A stretch of 44,665 nucleotides of DNA from NCBI GenBank assembly GCA_016204465.1, contig JACQKQ010000034.1:1-44665 (forward strand). The letters run 5' to 3'. This stretch comes from Candidatus Levyibacteriota bacterium. GTDB taxonomy: Bacteria; Patescibacteriota; Microgenomatia; Levybacterales; UBA12049. A model generated the notes under the pieces. It did not search any database. It worked only from the letters and a program-made list of their open reading frames with translations, and had not been told where the DNA came from. Positions 14,224-23,368 of this stretch are shown here, in pieces. A program made the position numbers and the translations under genes. Position 1 is the first letter of the stretch; every line of letters begins with the position of its first letter.

Positions 14224-14550
14224 ATGAAAAAACGTGAGATTATTTTTATCCTCTCGTCAACATTTGTTGTAGTTGTTGCATGGATTGCATTTAGCATTTA
14301 CCACAACAGAATCACATCAACGATTCCCGATGCCCTAAGTATCAAGATAGCGCCAATTGAAAAAAGCTTTGATCTTGAAACAATCGAAAATCTTAAAACA
14401 AGGGAGCGCATCTCACCAATTTCTGAATCTGATTTTCTCTTGCTACAACAGACAACTCCTCCGCCAACTGGCGGACCAACGCCACAAGCGACGCAGTCAG
14501 CATTGCTATCTCCAACTCCAGCAACGCAAGGAGGAACGCTTGGACGATGA
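14224..14550 (+). CDS. Small membrane protein with Pro/Thr-rich tail, pilus operon
   Basis: 108 residues from the ATG at 14224, 1 nt after the PilO stop; the track start at 14164 would overlap it. One N-terminal helix (5-24), a short globular part and a P/T/Q-rich tail. By position it could take the PilP role, but no PilP motif is seen. The tail contains an in-frame copy of the palindrome TCCGCCA(A/G)CTGGCGGA (14460-14475), encoding 'PPPTGGP'. Confidence 0.5.
   Translation: MKKREIIFILSSTFVVVVAWIAFSIYHNRITSTIPDALSIKIAPIEKSFDLETIENLKTRERISPISESDFLLLQQTTPPPTGGPTPQATQSALLSPTPATQGGTLGR
14460..14475. repeat. Palindrome TCCGCCAACTGGCGGA, in frame
   Basis: 16-bp near-perfect palindrome, one base different from the perfect copy at 28992-29007 in uvrD. 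It lies in the Pro-rich tail of the preceding CDS. Confidence 0.7.
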
Positions 14551-15950
14551 AACGAAGTTTATGGGAACTAAGGATTCCGACATTGCTTGTTTTAGTATTT
14601 CTTGTCATCGGAACATTTGCGACGTCTTATCTTGTACAAATAGGCATAAATCTTACCGGCAAAGCATCTATTCCTGAAAATCCAGAAAATGTCCGGCTGG
14701 CTAATATAGAAGATACATCGTTTACTGTTTCTTACACAACACAAGCAAGTGTCCTAAGCAGTGTTGCTTATGGTGAAGATGCATCTCTTGGCAACACAGC
14801 GGTAGATGAGCGTGATGGCACTAAGGTAAGCCAGCGTAAGACACACAGTATTATCGTGAAAAACCTCGAGCCTGAAACGACTTATTTTTTTTCTATACTT
14901 TCAGGTGGAAAAACTTTTCTTAATGGAAATAAACTCTTTGAAGTGACAACAGGAAAAACTTTGCAATCAAAACCACCAAAGCGCGTCGTAAAAGGAAAAG
15001 TGCTTGTTCAAAATGGCCAATCATCAGAGGAAGTTATTGTGTACCTGACCGCCGACAATACCCAAATGCTCTCGTCTGTTCTAAACGAAGAAAATGAATA
15101 CACATTTAACATAAGTAAACTACGAACCGAAACGCTTGCATCTCTTGCCGGACTTTCAGACAACACACCACTTAACATTCTTGCAATCTCAGAAAGTATG
15201 CAATCAACAGCAACGATTCTGGCAAAAAACGCAGAAACTATTCCGCCAATCACACTTTCTCAAAATTACGATTTTACAGCAAGTCCACTTTCCATTGCAC
15301 CAAAAGCTTCTTTCTCTGCAACGCCGCTTGCAGGCAATATCGGGTTTCCAAGTTTATTGGCAAGTCAATCTGCATCAATAAAACCCGAAATTCTTACCCC
15401 AGATGAAGGCGAACAATTTTCCGATCAACGCCCTATTTTTAGAGGCAAAACAGCACCAGGCGAGAAAGTTGAAATCACCATTGAATCGGAGCCAATAACA
15501 GCAGAAGTAACTGCAGATAAAAGCGGTAACTGGTCGTACCGTCCACCCTCGGCGCTTGCACCGGGAGAGCACTTAATAACAATTACGACAAGAGACAAAT
15601 TTAGTATAGCGCAGAAAATTACTAAATCCTTTACCGTCTTTGCCGCCGGTACGCAAGTGAGTCAAACGGCAACACCATCGGGAGAGCTGACAATAACACC
15701 GTCTCCTACAGTACCAATATCGGCAACACAGGCGCAATTACCAATTACACCAACAGCGGTTCCCTCGCTATCACCTAGCCCAACACCAACAGCGCAACCA
15801 ACTCTTATTCCAACAGCAGTTACGACATCGCTTCCAACGCTTCCGCCAGCAGGGGATACGTCAGTAAACATTGTTGGACTGGGCGCATTGACAATTGCTG
15901 GCATTGGGATTATTCTATTGCTTCTTAGCCGCATACCTAGCCCGCTATGA
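14547..15950 (+). CDS. Membrane-anchored surface protein with Fn3 and Ig-like domains
   Basis: 467 residues, ATGA-coupled to the gene before. N-terminal signal anchor (10-30), a fibronectin type III domain (about 43-135; 'PENVRLANIEDTSFTVSYTT', 'NLEPETTYFFSI'), a middle beta-rich region, and a bacterial Ig-like domain (about 280-370; 'GKTAPGEKVEITIES', 'DKSGNWSYRPPSALAPGEH'). A P/T/S-rich stalk (375-430) and a C-terminal helix (440-460) follow. It is probably a cell-surface adhesin or pilus-linked structural protein. The stalk looks suited to glycosylation by the transferases downstream (inference). Confidence 0.7.
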   Translation: MKRSLWELRIPTLLVLVFLVIGTFATSYLVQIGINLTGKASIPENPENVRLANIEDTSFTVSYTTQASVLSSVAYGEDASLGNTAVDERDGTKVSQRKTHSIIVKNLEPETTYFFSILSGGKTFLNGNKLFEVTTGKTLQSKPPKRVVKGKVLVQNGQSSEEVIVYLTADNTQMLSSVLNEENEYTFNISKLRTETLASLAGLSDNTPLNILAISESMQSTATILAKNAETIPPITLSQNYDFTASPLSIAPKASFSATPLAGNIGFPSLLASQSASIKPEILTPDEGEQFSDQRPIFRGKTAPGEKVEITIESEPITAEVTADKSGNWSYRPPSALAPGEHLITITTRDKFSIAQKITKSFTVFAAGTQVSQTATPSGELTITPSPTVPISATQAQLPITPTAVPSLSPSPTPTAQPTLIPTAVTTSLPTLPPAGDTSVNIVGLGALTIAGIGIILLLLSRIPSPL

Positions 15951-17236
15951 AAGTTGCAATAGTTGGCGCCGGATTCACAGGATTATCTGCTGCATACGAG
16001 CTTATTAAATACGGCCATCAGGTGACTGTTTTTGAGAGAGACGAGAAACCGGGCGGGCTTGCAATTGGATTCTCGCATAGGCACTGGCAATGGACGCTTG
16101 AGGCACACTACCACCATTGGTTTACCAACGATACAGCGGTTTTATCCTTAGCAAAGGAAATTAACTTTCCCGTTCTTATCAAACGACCGAAAACTTCTAT
16201 GTACCTGGATGGTTCAGTAGGCCAATTTGATTCCCCTCTTTCTGTTTTAACATACTCTAAGCTTTCAGTCTTGAGCAGGCTTCGTATAGCAGGTGTCATT
16301 GGCTTACTTCGATATAATCCATTTTGGCAGCCACTCGAAGCATTCCATGCAAACACATTTTTAGAGCGCGCCATTGGAAAGGAAGGATATAAAAAGATTT
16401 GGGAACCATTACTTGTTGGAAAATTTGGCAAACAAGCAAGTGATGTTTCGCTTGCCTGGTTTTGGGCACGGGTTAGGAAACGGACCCCATCCCTTGCGTA
16501 TCCAGAAGGAGGCTTTTTACAGTTTGCAAGAGCACTGCAAAAAGCGATTGAGCAACAAGGTGGAACCATTCACTTTAACACTGATGTAGCTGAAATCAAA
16601 AGCAATAAGGATGTTGTGATAAAATTTAAAAGAATTGGAAATTCGTCCGCCAGCCGGCGGATTGAAATTAGAAATTATGACGCCGTCGTCGTCACTCTCC
16701 CTTCATTTCTTTTCTTGCGCATCGCTCCACAATTACCACCAGTGTATCGAAATCAACTAACCCAACTTAAAGGACTTGGCGCGATTAATCTTATCCTTAG
16801 ACTTAGCAAACCTTTCCTCTTGGACAATACATACTGGCTTAATATTTGCGACCAACCTTCGCCCATACTTGCCGTTGTTGAGCATACTAACTTTATGGAG
16901 AAGAAATATTATAACAATGAACATATTGTATATCTTGGCAATTACTTACCCCAAGATCATCGTTATTTTCAAATGGACGAAAACGCATTGCTCAAAGAAT
17001 TCGATCCGCTCCTTAAAAAAATAAATCCGCATTACAAAAAACAAATTATTGGCGCTCATCGGTTTGTTACACCTTTTGCGCAACCGATTATTCCCATTAA
17101 CTACTCAAAAATTATGCCTTCGTTTGTAACGCCGTTGAGGAATGTATACTTAGCAAATATCCAGCAGGTGTATCCCTGGGACAGAGGGACAAACTACGCA
17201 GTAGAACTTGGTGAAAAAGTAGCAAAACTAATCTGA
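15947..17236 (+). CDS. FAD-dependent amine-oxidase-like oxidoreductase in a glycan operon
   Basis: 429 residues, ATGA overlap with the previous gene. Rossmann motif VGAGFTGLSAAYEL at residues 5-18, with Glu at the end of strand 2 (TVFERDEKPGGLA), as in protoporphyrinogen-oxidase and UDP-galactopyranose-mutase-like flavoproteins. The substrate is not readable. Similar genes often sit with polyprenyl-linked sugar transferases, as here, which suggests modification of a lipid-linked sugar or polyprenol. A palindrome plus short heptads is inserted around residues 231-245 ('NSSASRRIEIRNYD'). Confidence 0.7.
   Translation: MKVAIVGAGFTGLSAAYELIKYGHQVTVFERDEKPGGLAIGFSHRHWQWTLEAHYHHWFTNDTAVLSLAKEINFPVLIKRPKTSMYLDGSVGQFDSPLSVLTYSKLSVLSRLRIAGVIGLLRYNPFWQPLEAFHANTFLERAIGKEGYKKIWEPLLVGKFGKQASDVSLAWFWARVRKRTPSLAYPEGGFLQFARALQKAIEQQGGTIHFNTDVAEIKSNKDVVIKFKRIGNSSASRRIEIRNYDAVVVTLPSFLFLRIAPQLPPVYRNQLTQLKGLGAINLILRLSKPFLLDNTYWLNICDQPSPILAVVEHTNFMEKKYYNNEHIVYLGNYLPQDHRYFQMDENALLKEFDPLLKKINPHYKKQIIGAHRFVTPFAQPIIPINYSKIMPSFVTPLRNVYLANIQQVYPWDRGTNYAVELGEKVAKLI
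16633..16682. repeat. Heptad-type repeat split by palindrome TCCGCCAGCCGGCGGA, in frame
   Basis: Short 7-bp units (AATTGGA at 16633; TTGAAAT, TAGAAAT, TATGACG at 16662-16682) flank the near-palindrome at 16646-16661. It lies within the FAD oxidoreductase gene and leaves the frame open. Confidence 0.6.
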
Positions 17237-17247
17237 ACAATACAACA

Positions 17248-18906
17248 ATGAAACAATTTCTAACAAAAAACAAGACAAGCCTGTTACTTATCGCAATGAT
17301 CTTTATAGCAGGATTACTTCGTTTTTACAATTTAAATTGGGGCGTGCCATTCTACTTCCATCCTGATGAACGAAATATCGCATCTGCGGTTTCTCAACTG
17401 CGTTTCCCGGAGCAAATGAATCCGCATTTTTTTGCATACGGAAGCTTCCCGATGTATACAATTTATTTTTCGGGAATACTGATGAACTTCTTTTCCAATT
17501 TCAAATTTCCAATTTCAAATTTCCAATTTCAAATGATAAACGCTATTTCTTTTGAACAAGCTATACTTATGTCTCGGTTTTTCTCGGCCGTGCTTAGTGT
17601 TCTGCTTATTCCTTTATTTTACCTTATTGGAAAAGCATTAAAAGATAAAAACACTGGGTTACTTGCGGCATTTTTGGGTGCATCAAGTGTTGGTTTTATC
17701 CAGTTTGCGCATTTTGGAACGTTTGAAATGTGGCTTACGTTTTTTTCCCTGCTGCTTTTTTACTTCGTTTACAATATTGCACTTACTGGAAAACTACAGT
17801 GGATGGTGCTTTCGGGAATCATTATGAGCATGTTGCTATCGATTAAAGTATCAAGTGCGGTGCTGTTGCCGCTTGCCCCTTTCGCTGTTTTTTTCTACGA
17901 ACTAAAGTACGCAACACGTGCGAAAAAGAAAAAGGCGTTGCTTATATCAGTTGCTGCTTCGTTTTTACTCATCTTTCTTTCCGCAAGCACTGCGCTTCTC
18001 TTTTCGCCATATGCGTTGCTTGATTTTCAATCATTCCGATCAACCATCATATATGAATCCTCCGTTGCGCTCGGAACACTTTCGGTTTTTTATACGCAGG
18101 GTTTTTACGACATACCCTTTCCAAATGTATTTCAACTTGTGCATATTTATCCATTTCTACTCAATCCGCTCTTGACTGTTGTATTACCTATTGCGATGAT
18201 TACCGTTTTGTATCAAGGATTGACAAAGAAAGATACTGGAATGCTTTTGGTATTGATCTTTTTTAGTATACTTTTTTTCTCCCAAAGCTTCTTTTTTGCG
18301 AAGTGGACACGATATATTGTTCCTACATTACCCTTTGCATACGTTACCATTGCTATTTTTTTTTCCTCCCCGATAAAAAATAAAAGGTTGTATTTTTTTA
18401 TGATAGGGATTTTTGTCTTTAGTGTTATATATACACTTTCTTTTTTAATTGTTGTCTATACAAGAGAAGACACTCGAATTGCAGCGAACAAGTGGGCAAA
18501 GAAAAATATTCCGCAACATGCTCAAATGTTAAGTGAAGTCTATGATCTTGGTATTCTTCCTTTTAACAATAACTTTCCTTCGATTACCCTATTTGATTTT
18601 TATAATCTTGATAAAAATGCACAAAAAAAGAGTGAGTTGAACATGCAATTACAAACAACAGATTACATTATTCTTCCAAGTCAGCGAATTCTCAAGAACA
18701 GACTGATAAATTCAAAAAGATATCCTGATGGAAACCGATTCTACAAATCTCTTTTTAACGGATCGCTAGGATTCCAAAAAGTGTATGAAACACCATGTGA
18801 TCTTTTATGTAAACTTGTATATATAGAGAATCCTGTTTTTTCGCTTGAGGAAACGACAAGTGTTTTTGACAGACCAACGGTGTATATTTTCAAGAAAATT
18901 AAATGA
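17248..18906 (+). CDS. GT39/PMT-like polytopic glycosyltransferase, copy 1
   Basis: 552 residues, about a dozen membrane helices. The first outer loop has 'RFYNLNWGVPFYFHPDERN', the Asp-Glu motif of GT-C transferases that use polyprenyl-phosphate sugars. It is a tandem paralogue of the next gene, which shares FRFYNLNW and HPDE. Six alternating CCAATTT/CAAATTT heptads (17495-17536) encode 'SNFKFPISNFQFQM' in the loop after the second helix. The likely role is transfer of a sugar onto a surface glycan or glycoprotein. Confidence 0.75.
   Translation: MKQFLTKNKTSLLLIAMIFIAGLLRFYNLNWGVPFYFHPDERNIASAVSQLRFPEQMNPHFFAYGSFPMYTIYFSGILMNFFSNFKFPISNFQFQMINAISFEQAILMSRFFSAVLSVLLIPLFYLIGKALKDKNTGLLAAFLGASSVGFIQFAHFGTFEMWLTFFSLLLFYFVYNIALTGKLQWMVLSGIIMSMLLSIKVSSAVLLPLAPFAVFFYELKYATRAKKKKALLISVAASFLLIFLSASTALLFSPYALLDFQSFRSTIIYESSVALGTLSVFYTQGFYDIPFPNVFQLVHIYPFLLNPLLTVVLPIAMITVLYQGLTKKDTGMLLVLIFFSILFFSQSFFFAKWTRYIVPTLPFAYVTIAIFFSSPIKNKRLYFFMIGIFVFSVIYTLSFLIVVYTREDTRIAANKWAKKNIPQHAQMLSEVYDLGILPFNNNFPSITLFDFYNLDKNAQKKSELNMQLQTTDYIILPSQRILKNRLINSKRYPDGNRFYKSLFNGSLGFQKVYETPCDLLCKLVYIENPVFSLEETTSVFDRPTVYIFKKIK
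17495..17536. repeat. Heptanucleotide tandem repeat (CCAATTT/CAAATTT x6) inside GT39 gene
   Basis: Six consecutive 7-bp units with alternating CC/CA start; the last unit is degenerate (CAAATGA). It is in frame. Confidence 0.85.
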
Positions 18907-20633
18907 TTAAATATTCATTTCAAATTTCCCGCTTCGCACGCAAAGCGAGGCGAGCAAATTTCAAATTTCAAATTGACATAATCCTTGTCTTAATAATTGT
19001 GCTTGGTGCTTTCTTTCGATTTTACAATCTCAACTGGGACAGTAATTTTCACCTGCACCCGGACGAACGATTCTTAACCATGGTTGGCAATGCGATGCGT
19101 ATCCCTCAATCGATAGCAGAGTATTTTGATCCGTCTACGTCTCCACTTAACCCGCCAAACATCGGTTTTGGATTTTTTGTCTACGGAACTCTTCCGCTAT
19201 TTATGAACAAACTTTTTGCAGTTTTACTTCACACGGACAATTATAATAGCTTCACCATACAGGGAAGGTTTCTATCTGGCCTTTTTGATCTTCTTGTTGT
19301 TGTTCTTGTTTATAAAACAGCGCTTCTTTTCGAGAAGCATTACAAATTGAACGATGCAATTAAATACTGGGCCGCATTTTTCTATGCAATTGCCGTGCTT
19401 CCGATACAATTGTCGCATTTTTTTGCTGTTGACACGTTTCTTAATTTTTTCATGTTTGCGTCGTTCTACTTTGCGTTAAAATTTTCCTTTGAACAAAAAA
19501 GAAGACACGTTGTTTTGAGTGCTATTTTTCTAGGAGCTGCATTTGCATCAAAAATAAGTGCAATTTTTATTGTACCTCTTGTTTTGTTTTTTATTCTGAA
19601 AAATGCCTTTTTGAAAAAGAAGCTGTATCAACTAGTCATACTCCTTGGAGTATTTAGTACAGTTACATACATTACAGTTCGAATTGCAGATCCATACATG
19701 TTTGCATCGAACAATTTTTTCGACGCGCGCATAAACGAAACATTTCTGCAAAACCTCAAAACGCTGCAAAGTTTTGAAGGGAAAGATATCTGGTATCCTC
19801 CTGGAATACAGTGGATAGAAAAACTACCTATCATTTTTAGCTTGATCAATCTTATTGTTTTTGGCATTGGCATTCCTTTTTTCTTCTTCACACTTGCTGG
19901 TCTATATTGGATAGTAAAAAGAAGCAAAAATCTTATTCTTGTTATTGCACTTCTGTGGGTAACATTCTTTTTCCTCTACCAGTCAGTACAATTTGCCCAA
20001 ACAATGCGATATTTTATTCCTATCTATCCATTTCTCGCCATCTTTTCAGGCCTTGGTTTCCATTTCTGCATTACGTTTCTAAAGAAGAAACCAGGATATT
20101 GGTATGTATTTGTAGTATTGGTGCTTATTGGTAGTATTTTTCTATGGCCAATTGCATTTTTTTCCATTTATACCAAATCACATTCTCGTGTTTTGGCATC
20201 TGAATGGATATACGATAATATTCCTTCAAATAGCCTTATTTTGTCAGAGCATTGGGATGACGCACTTCCGCTCCCATTACCAAACAGAACAGATAAATTC
20301 TTCCGTTCTAAACAGCTTCCAGTTTTCGATCCAGACACCCCTGAAAAATGGGATAAAATAAATATACTTCTTGCGCAAGCCGACTACTATATCCTTTCAT
20401 CAAATAGAGCTTGGGGAAGCATTCCAACAGTGCCAGAAAAATATCCACAAATGAGCAAATTCTACGACGATCTTTTGCATGACAAAACCGCGTATAGAAA
20501 AATCCAAGAATTTACCTCGTATCCTACTTTTTCGCTTTTCGCTTTTCGCTTTTCGCTTAACGACGATTGGTCTGACGAATCATTTACCGTCTACGATCAT
20601 CCAAAAGTAATGGTATTTAAAAATAAAAGATAG
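18903..20633 (+). CDS. GT39/PMT-like polytopic glycosyltransferase, copy 2
   Basis: 576 residues, ATGA-coupled to copy 1, with the same GT-C signature ('FFRFYNLNWDSNFHLHPDERF'). It carries two repeat insertions. The N terminus (residues 5-25) is made of CAAATTT heptads split by a GC-rich hairpin. A CGCTTTT x4 heptad lies near the C terminus, encoding 'FSLFAFRFSL'. The N-terminal repeat replaces what should be the cytoplasmic lead-in of helix 1, so it may be tolerated. It ends 2 bp before the convergent GT4 gene. Confidence 0.75.
   Translation: MIKYSFQISRFARKARRANFKFQIDIILVLIIVLGAFFRFYNLNWDSNFHLHPDERFLTMVGNAMRIPQSIAEYFDPSTSPLNPPNIGFGFFVYGTLPLFMNKLFAVLLHTDNYNSFTIQGRFLSGLFDLLVVVLVYKTALLFEKHYKLNDAIKYWAAFFYAIAVLPIQLSHFFAVDTFLNFFMFASFYFALKFSFEQKRRHVVLSAIFLGAAFASKISAIFIVPLVLFFILKNAFLKKKLYQLVILLGVFSTVTYITVRIADPYMFASNNFFDARINETFLQNLKTLQSFEGKDIWYPPGIQWIEKLPIIFSLINLIVFGIGIPFFFFTLAGLYWIVKRSKNLILVIALLWVTFFFLYQSVQFAQTMRYFIPIYPFLAIFSGLGFHFCITFLKKKPGYWYVFVVLVLIGSIFLWPIAFFSIYTKSHSRVLASEWIYDNIPSNSLILSEHWDDALPLPLPNRTDKFFRSKQLPVFDPDTPEKWDKINILLAQADYYILSSNRAWGSIPTVPEKYPQMSKFYDDLLHDKTAYRKIQEFTSYPTFSLFAFRFSLNDDWSDESFTVYDHPKVMVFKNKR
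18921..18975. repeat. CAAATTT heptads interrupted by hairpin GCTTCGC...GCGAGGC
   Basis: One CAAATTT unit (18921-18927), a 7-bp hairpin (18931-18937 with 18945-18951, one G-T pair), then three more units (18955-18975). It lies in frame at the very start of the second GT39 gene. Confidence 0.75.
20533..20560. repeat. Heptanucleotide tandem repeat CGCTTTT x4 inside GT39 gene
   Basis: CGCTTTT at 20533, 20540 and 20547, and CGCTTAA at 20554; encodes 'SLFAFRFSL' in frame. Confidence 0.85.
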
Positions 20634-20635
20634 AG

Positions 20636-21763
20636 TTAAAAAACGATCGCTTCATAGGCATTAAGTGAATGATCTACTGAAAACTCTTTTTTGATAACCG
20701 CTTTTTTCTTTTGGTATAGCTTCTTATTAAATAGAACTGTAGTAATCTTTTTTGCAAGACCTATTGAATCATTAGGTTTTGCAAGTTCTCCCATTCCTGT
20801 TTTTTGTATAGGAATGCGAACTCCTGGTAAGTCTGATGCAATAACAGGCACACCGCAAAGCATTGCTTCAACTTGTACCATTCCGAATGCTTCAGTTTTA
20901 TTAACACTCGGCAAAACAAGTACGTCGAGTAATGAATAGAATGCACCCATTTCTTCTTGCGAAATTGTCCCAAGAAATATAATTTCAGCTTTATATTGAG
21001 TCAAAAGCGGCTGCAGCTTTTGCAAGTACGCTTTTTCTCCAACAGGTTTTTTGGGCCCCGCAATAAGAATTGCAAAGGAACTTTTTAGCTTTCTTTTCAA
21101 AATTGGAATTGCTTCAAAAAGATACTCCATTCCTTTTTCTGCTGCAATCCGAGCTGCGACACCAATGTAGTATTTTCGCTTTGGGATTTTTGCTCGTAAT
21201 TCTTCCTTTGCGTGCTTATTAACATTTGGAACAGGAATTGGTGGATAAATATAGTGCAATTTTTTCTTGAAAAAAGGGAGGAGAAGCGTATGATTTCCAT
21301 AATCTTTAGTATATGTCACAATAGTATTTGCAAGAGAGAGTGTGAAAAAATGCGACATATGCAAAAAAAACTCAATTAAATGATTTGCAAGTCCTTTTGG
21401 TAACGCCACCTCACAGTTGTAAATACAAATAACTTTTTTTCGATAGATTCTACCAATAATTGCAGGGATTACTCCCTCAAACTGTGGCATATTGATAACA
21501 ATGGCCTCTGCTTTTGCGATACGTTTCCAAACCTCTGAAAAGTAAGATGGCATAAAAAATCCCTTATTTACACGAAAAAGATACGGGATGCGAACAACCA
21601 GAACATTTGACATTTCTTCTCCAGTTTTTAATGCTTTCTCAAATTGTGTTGTCAGAACGCACACTGAATGATCTTTGGCAAACGCTTCGGCGAGTCGCTT
21701 GACAAGAATTGTTAATCCAGATACATACGGTGTGTAATAGGTTGTGGTAAAAAGTATTGTCAT
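20636..21763 (-). CDS. GT4-family glycosyltransferase (group 1)
   Basis: 375 residues from the ATG at 21763, which overlaps the stop of the upstream epimerase (ATGA); the longer track start at 21850 is rejected. It has the GT-B fold: N-terminal 'TYYTPYVSGLTILVKRLAEAF', the C-domain phosphate-binding region 'GVAARIAAEKGMEYLFEA' and the EX7E motif 'EAFGMVQVEAMLCGVPVIAS'. It should move a nucleotide-activated hexose or deoxyhexose, possibly the sugar made by the epimerase, onto a lipid carrier or glycan. Confidence 0.88.
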   Translation of the reverse strand: MTILFTTTYYTPYVSGLTILVKRLAEAFAKDHSVCVLTTQFEKALKTGEEMSNVLVVRIPYLFRVNKGFFMPSYFSEVWKRIAKAEAIVINMPQFEGVIPAIIGRIYRKKVICIYNCEVALPKGLANHLIEFFLHMSHFFTLSLANTIVTYTKDYGNHTLLLPFFKKKLHYIYPPIPVPNVNKHAKEELRAKIPKRKYYIGVAARIAAEKGMEYLFEAIPILKRKLKSSFAILIAGPKKPVGEKAYLQKLQPLLTQYKAEIIFLGTISQEEMGAFYSLLDVLVLPSVNKTEAFGMVQVEAMLCGVPVIASDLPGVRIPIQKTGMGELAKPNDSIGLAKKITTVLFNKKLYQKKKAVIKKEFSVDHSLNAYEAIVF

Positions 21764-22779
21764 GTGAATTCTAAAAGAAGATCTTTGTTTGCTTTTGCCC
21801 ATTCGTACATCATTAAAATACCAGTCTTGCATGGAGTAAGAGGTTTCCAATTAAGTATTTTTTTTGCTTTTGAAGTATCACTAACATAAACGTCTTGATC
21901 TCCCGGCCGTTTTGGCGCAAAAGAAATGTTAATCTTTTTCTTCATCATCTTCTCAAGAAGCACAATAAGTTCAAGAAGCGATAGTGATCGCGCATTTCCG
22001 CCACCGACATTGAATACCTCACCGCCCACGCGGTAAATGTTTTGCAACACTTTATCATAGAGAAAAACTAAATCATCGATATATAATACATCGCGAACCT
22101 GATATCCCGTTCCATAGATGGTGAGCAGTTTTTCAAACATTGATTGAATTAAAAAATGCGCAAGCCACCCTTGGTCTTCAACGCCAAGCTGACGTGTACC
22201 ATAAATACAGGATTGGCGAAGAACAACTGTTGGAATGCCATAAATTCTTGCGTAATCGTGCATATACTGATCTGCAGCGCCTTTTGAACAACCGTACGGT
22301 GAGTAGAAGTCAAGCGGCTCTGTTTCTGAAACGCCGTTTGGAAACGCGAGGTTACTGTAGCGCTTTCCTTTTTTAACAATTTTCCCCCGCAATTTGCCGT
22401 ATACTTTATTTGTCGAAGCGTACAGAACTGCTGGTTTATGCCCTGCAAGTCTTGCTGCCTCAAGAATATTAAATGTTCCTATCACATTATTTTCGAAGTC
22501 TGCTCTCGGATTAGCAATTGAAGTAGTAACTGCTACTTGTCCTGCAAGATGGATTACAACATCGTGCTTTTTGACTTTACGCTTTACCGTTGCAAAGTCG
22601 CGGACATCTGTTTTTACAATAGTGATGCGAGGGTATTTTTTTGACAGATATGCCGCATTATAAGTAACGCCTTTCCTTGAAAAATTATCAAGTATAGTAA
22701 CGTGTTTTCGTTTTGAAAGAAAGTAATCAGCAAGGTGCATTCCGATAAATCCAGCACCACCGGTTATTAGAATCTTCAT
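21760..22779 (-). CDS. NAD-dependent sugar-nucleotide epimerase, CDP-paratose 2-epimerase-like
   Basis: 339 residues of the extended SDR family. TGGAGFIG at the N terminus binds NAD, 'STNKVYG' is the catalytic Ser/Thr segment, and 'SPYGCSKGAADQY' contains the Tyr-x3-Lys pair. 'GVEDQGWLAHFLI' and 'RQSCIYGTRQ' are typical of the CDP-paratose/tyvelose epimerase branch. It probably makes a dideoxy- or deoxyhexose nucleotide for the coupled GT4. The CDP-glucose dehydratase steps are not in the window, so the exact sugar is uncertain. Confidence 0.75.
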   Translation of the reverse strand: MKILITGGAGFIGMHLADYFLSKRKHVTILDNFSRKGVTYNAAYLSKKYPRITIVKTDVRDFATVKRKVKKHDVVIHLAGQVAVTTSIANPRADFENNVIGTFNILEAARLAGHKPAVLYASTNKVYGKLRGKIVKKGKRYSNLAFPNGVSETEPLDFYSPYGCSKGAADQYMHDYARIYGIPTVVLRQSCIYGTRQLGVEDQGWLAHFLIQSMFEKLLTIYGTGYQVRDVLYIDDLVFLYDKVLQNIYRVGGEVFNVGGGNARSLSLLELIVLLEKMMKKKINISFAPKRPGDQDVYVSDTSKAKKILNWKPLTPCKTGILMMYEWAKANKDLLLEFT

Positions 22780-22803
22780 ATCGTCAAATTTTGATTTTAC
22801 AAG

Positions 22804-22809
22804 TATAAT
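22804..22809 (+). promoter_or_regulatory. -10 TATAAT with short leader and Shine-Dalgarno (HAD gene)
   Basis: TATAAT at 22804-22809 is followed by GAAAGAAGG and the ATG at 22824. Unlike most starts in this window, there is room for a short leader with a Shine-Dalgarno site. Confidence 0.5.
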
Positions 22810-22823
22810 AGAAAGAAGGCAAT

Positions 22824-23363
22824 ATGAACATCAGTTTTGACCTTGACGGAATATTTGTTGATACGCCTCCATTTGTCCCAAAAAAAATCATTGATATTCT
22901 TTATAGAGAAAGGAGTAATCAAATCTCGTACCGTATCCCATCAAAATTTGAACAGCATATTCGCAAGATGAGCCATATTCCTCTCTTGCGTCCTCCCATA
23001 AAAGACAACATTGCAACACTTCGCGTTATCAAAAAAAACAATACGCATTCCTACCATCTTATTACAAGTAGGTTTGGTTTTTTGAATGAGGAAACAGACT
23101 GTGTTCTCAAAACGTATAATCTCCATAATCTCTTCCACACCATTTCAATTAACAAAACTAACAATCAACCGCACCTTTTTAAGCATGCTATGATTAAGCA
23201 ATTACACATCAAGCGGCACGTTGATGATGAGCTTATTTTGCTTGAGTACCTTGCGAAAATACACCAAAACGTCTTATTTTTTTGGCTTAATAAGAAACAA
23301 AAAAAGATCTTACGAAAAAACTTGTACTCAATTACCAATCTTGCTGATGTACTACAAAAGTAA
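22824..23363 (+). CDS. HAD-superfamily phosphatase (5'-nucleotidase-like)
   Basis: 179 residues. Motif I SFDLDGIFVDT (residues 4-14) gives the nucleophile Asp and the +2 Asp, 'HLITSR' is motif II, a Lys in 'LFKHAMIKQ' is motif III, and 'HVDDE' is motif IV. The size and the TP(P)F after motif I resemble the small 5'(3')-deoxyribonucleotidase-like HADs. The substrate is unknown. It lies 5 nt before the DUF2298 gene, so the two share a transcript. Confidence 0.7.
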   Translation: MNISFDLDGIFVDTPPFVPKKIIDILYRERSNQISYRIPSKFEQHIRKMSHIPLLRPPIKDNIATLRVIKKNNTHSYHLITSRFGFLNEETDCVLKTYNLHNLFHTISINKTNNQPHLFKHAMIKQLHIKRHVDDELILLEYLAKIHQNVLFFWLNKKQKKILRKNLYSITNLADVLQK

Positions 23364-23368
23364 ACCGT

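Noticed and set aside
15662-15934. Minus-strand 90-aa ORF in the PT-rich stalk
   Set aside because: Shadow of the Pro/Thr-rich codons of the surface protein gene; Val/Gly-rich composition follows from that.
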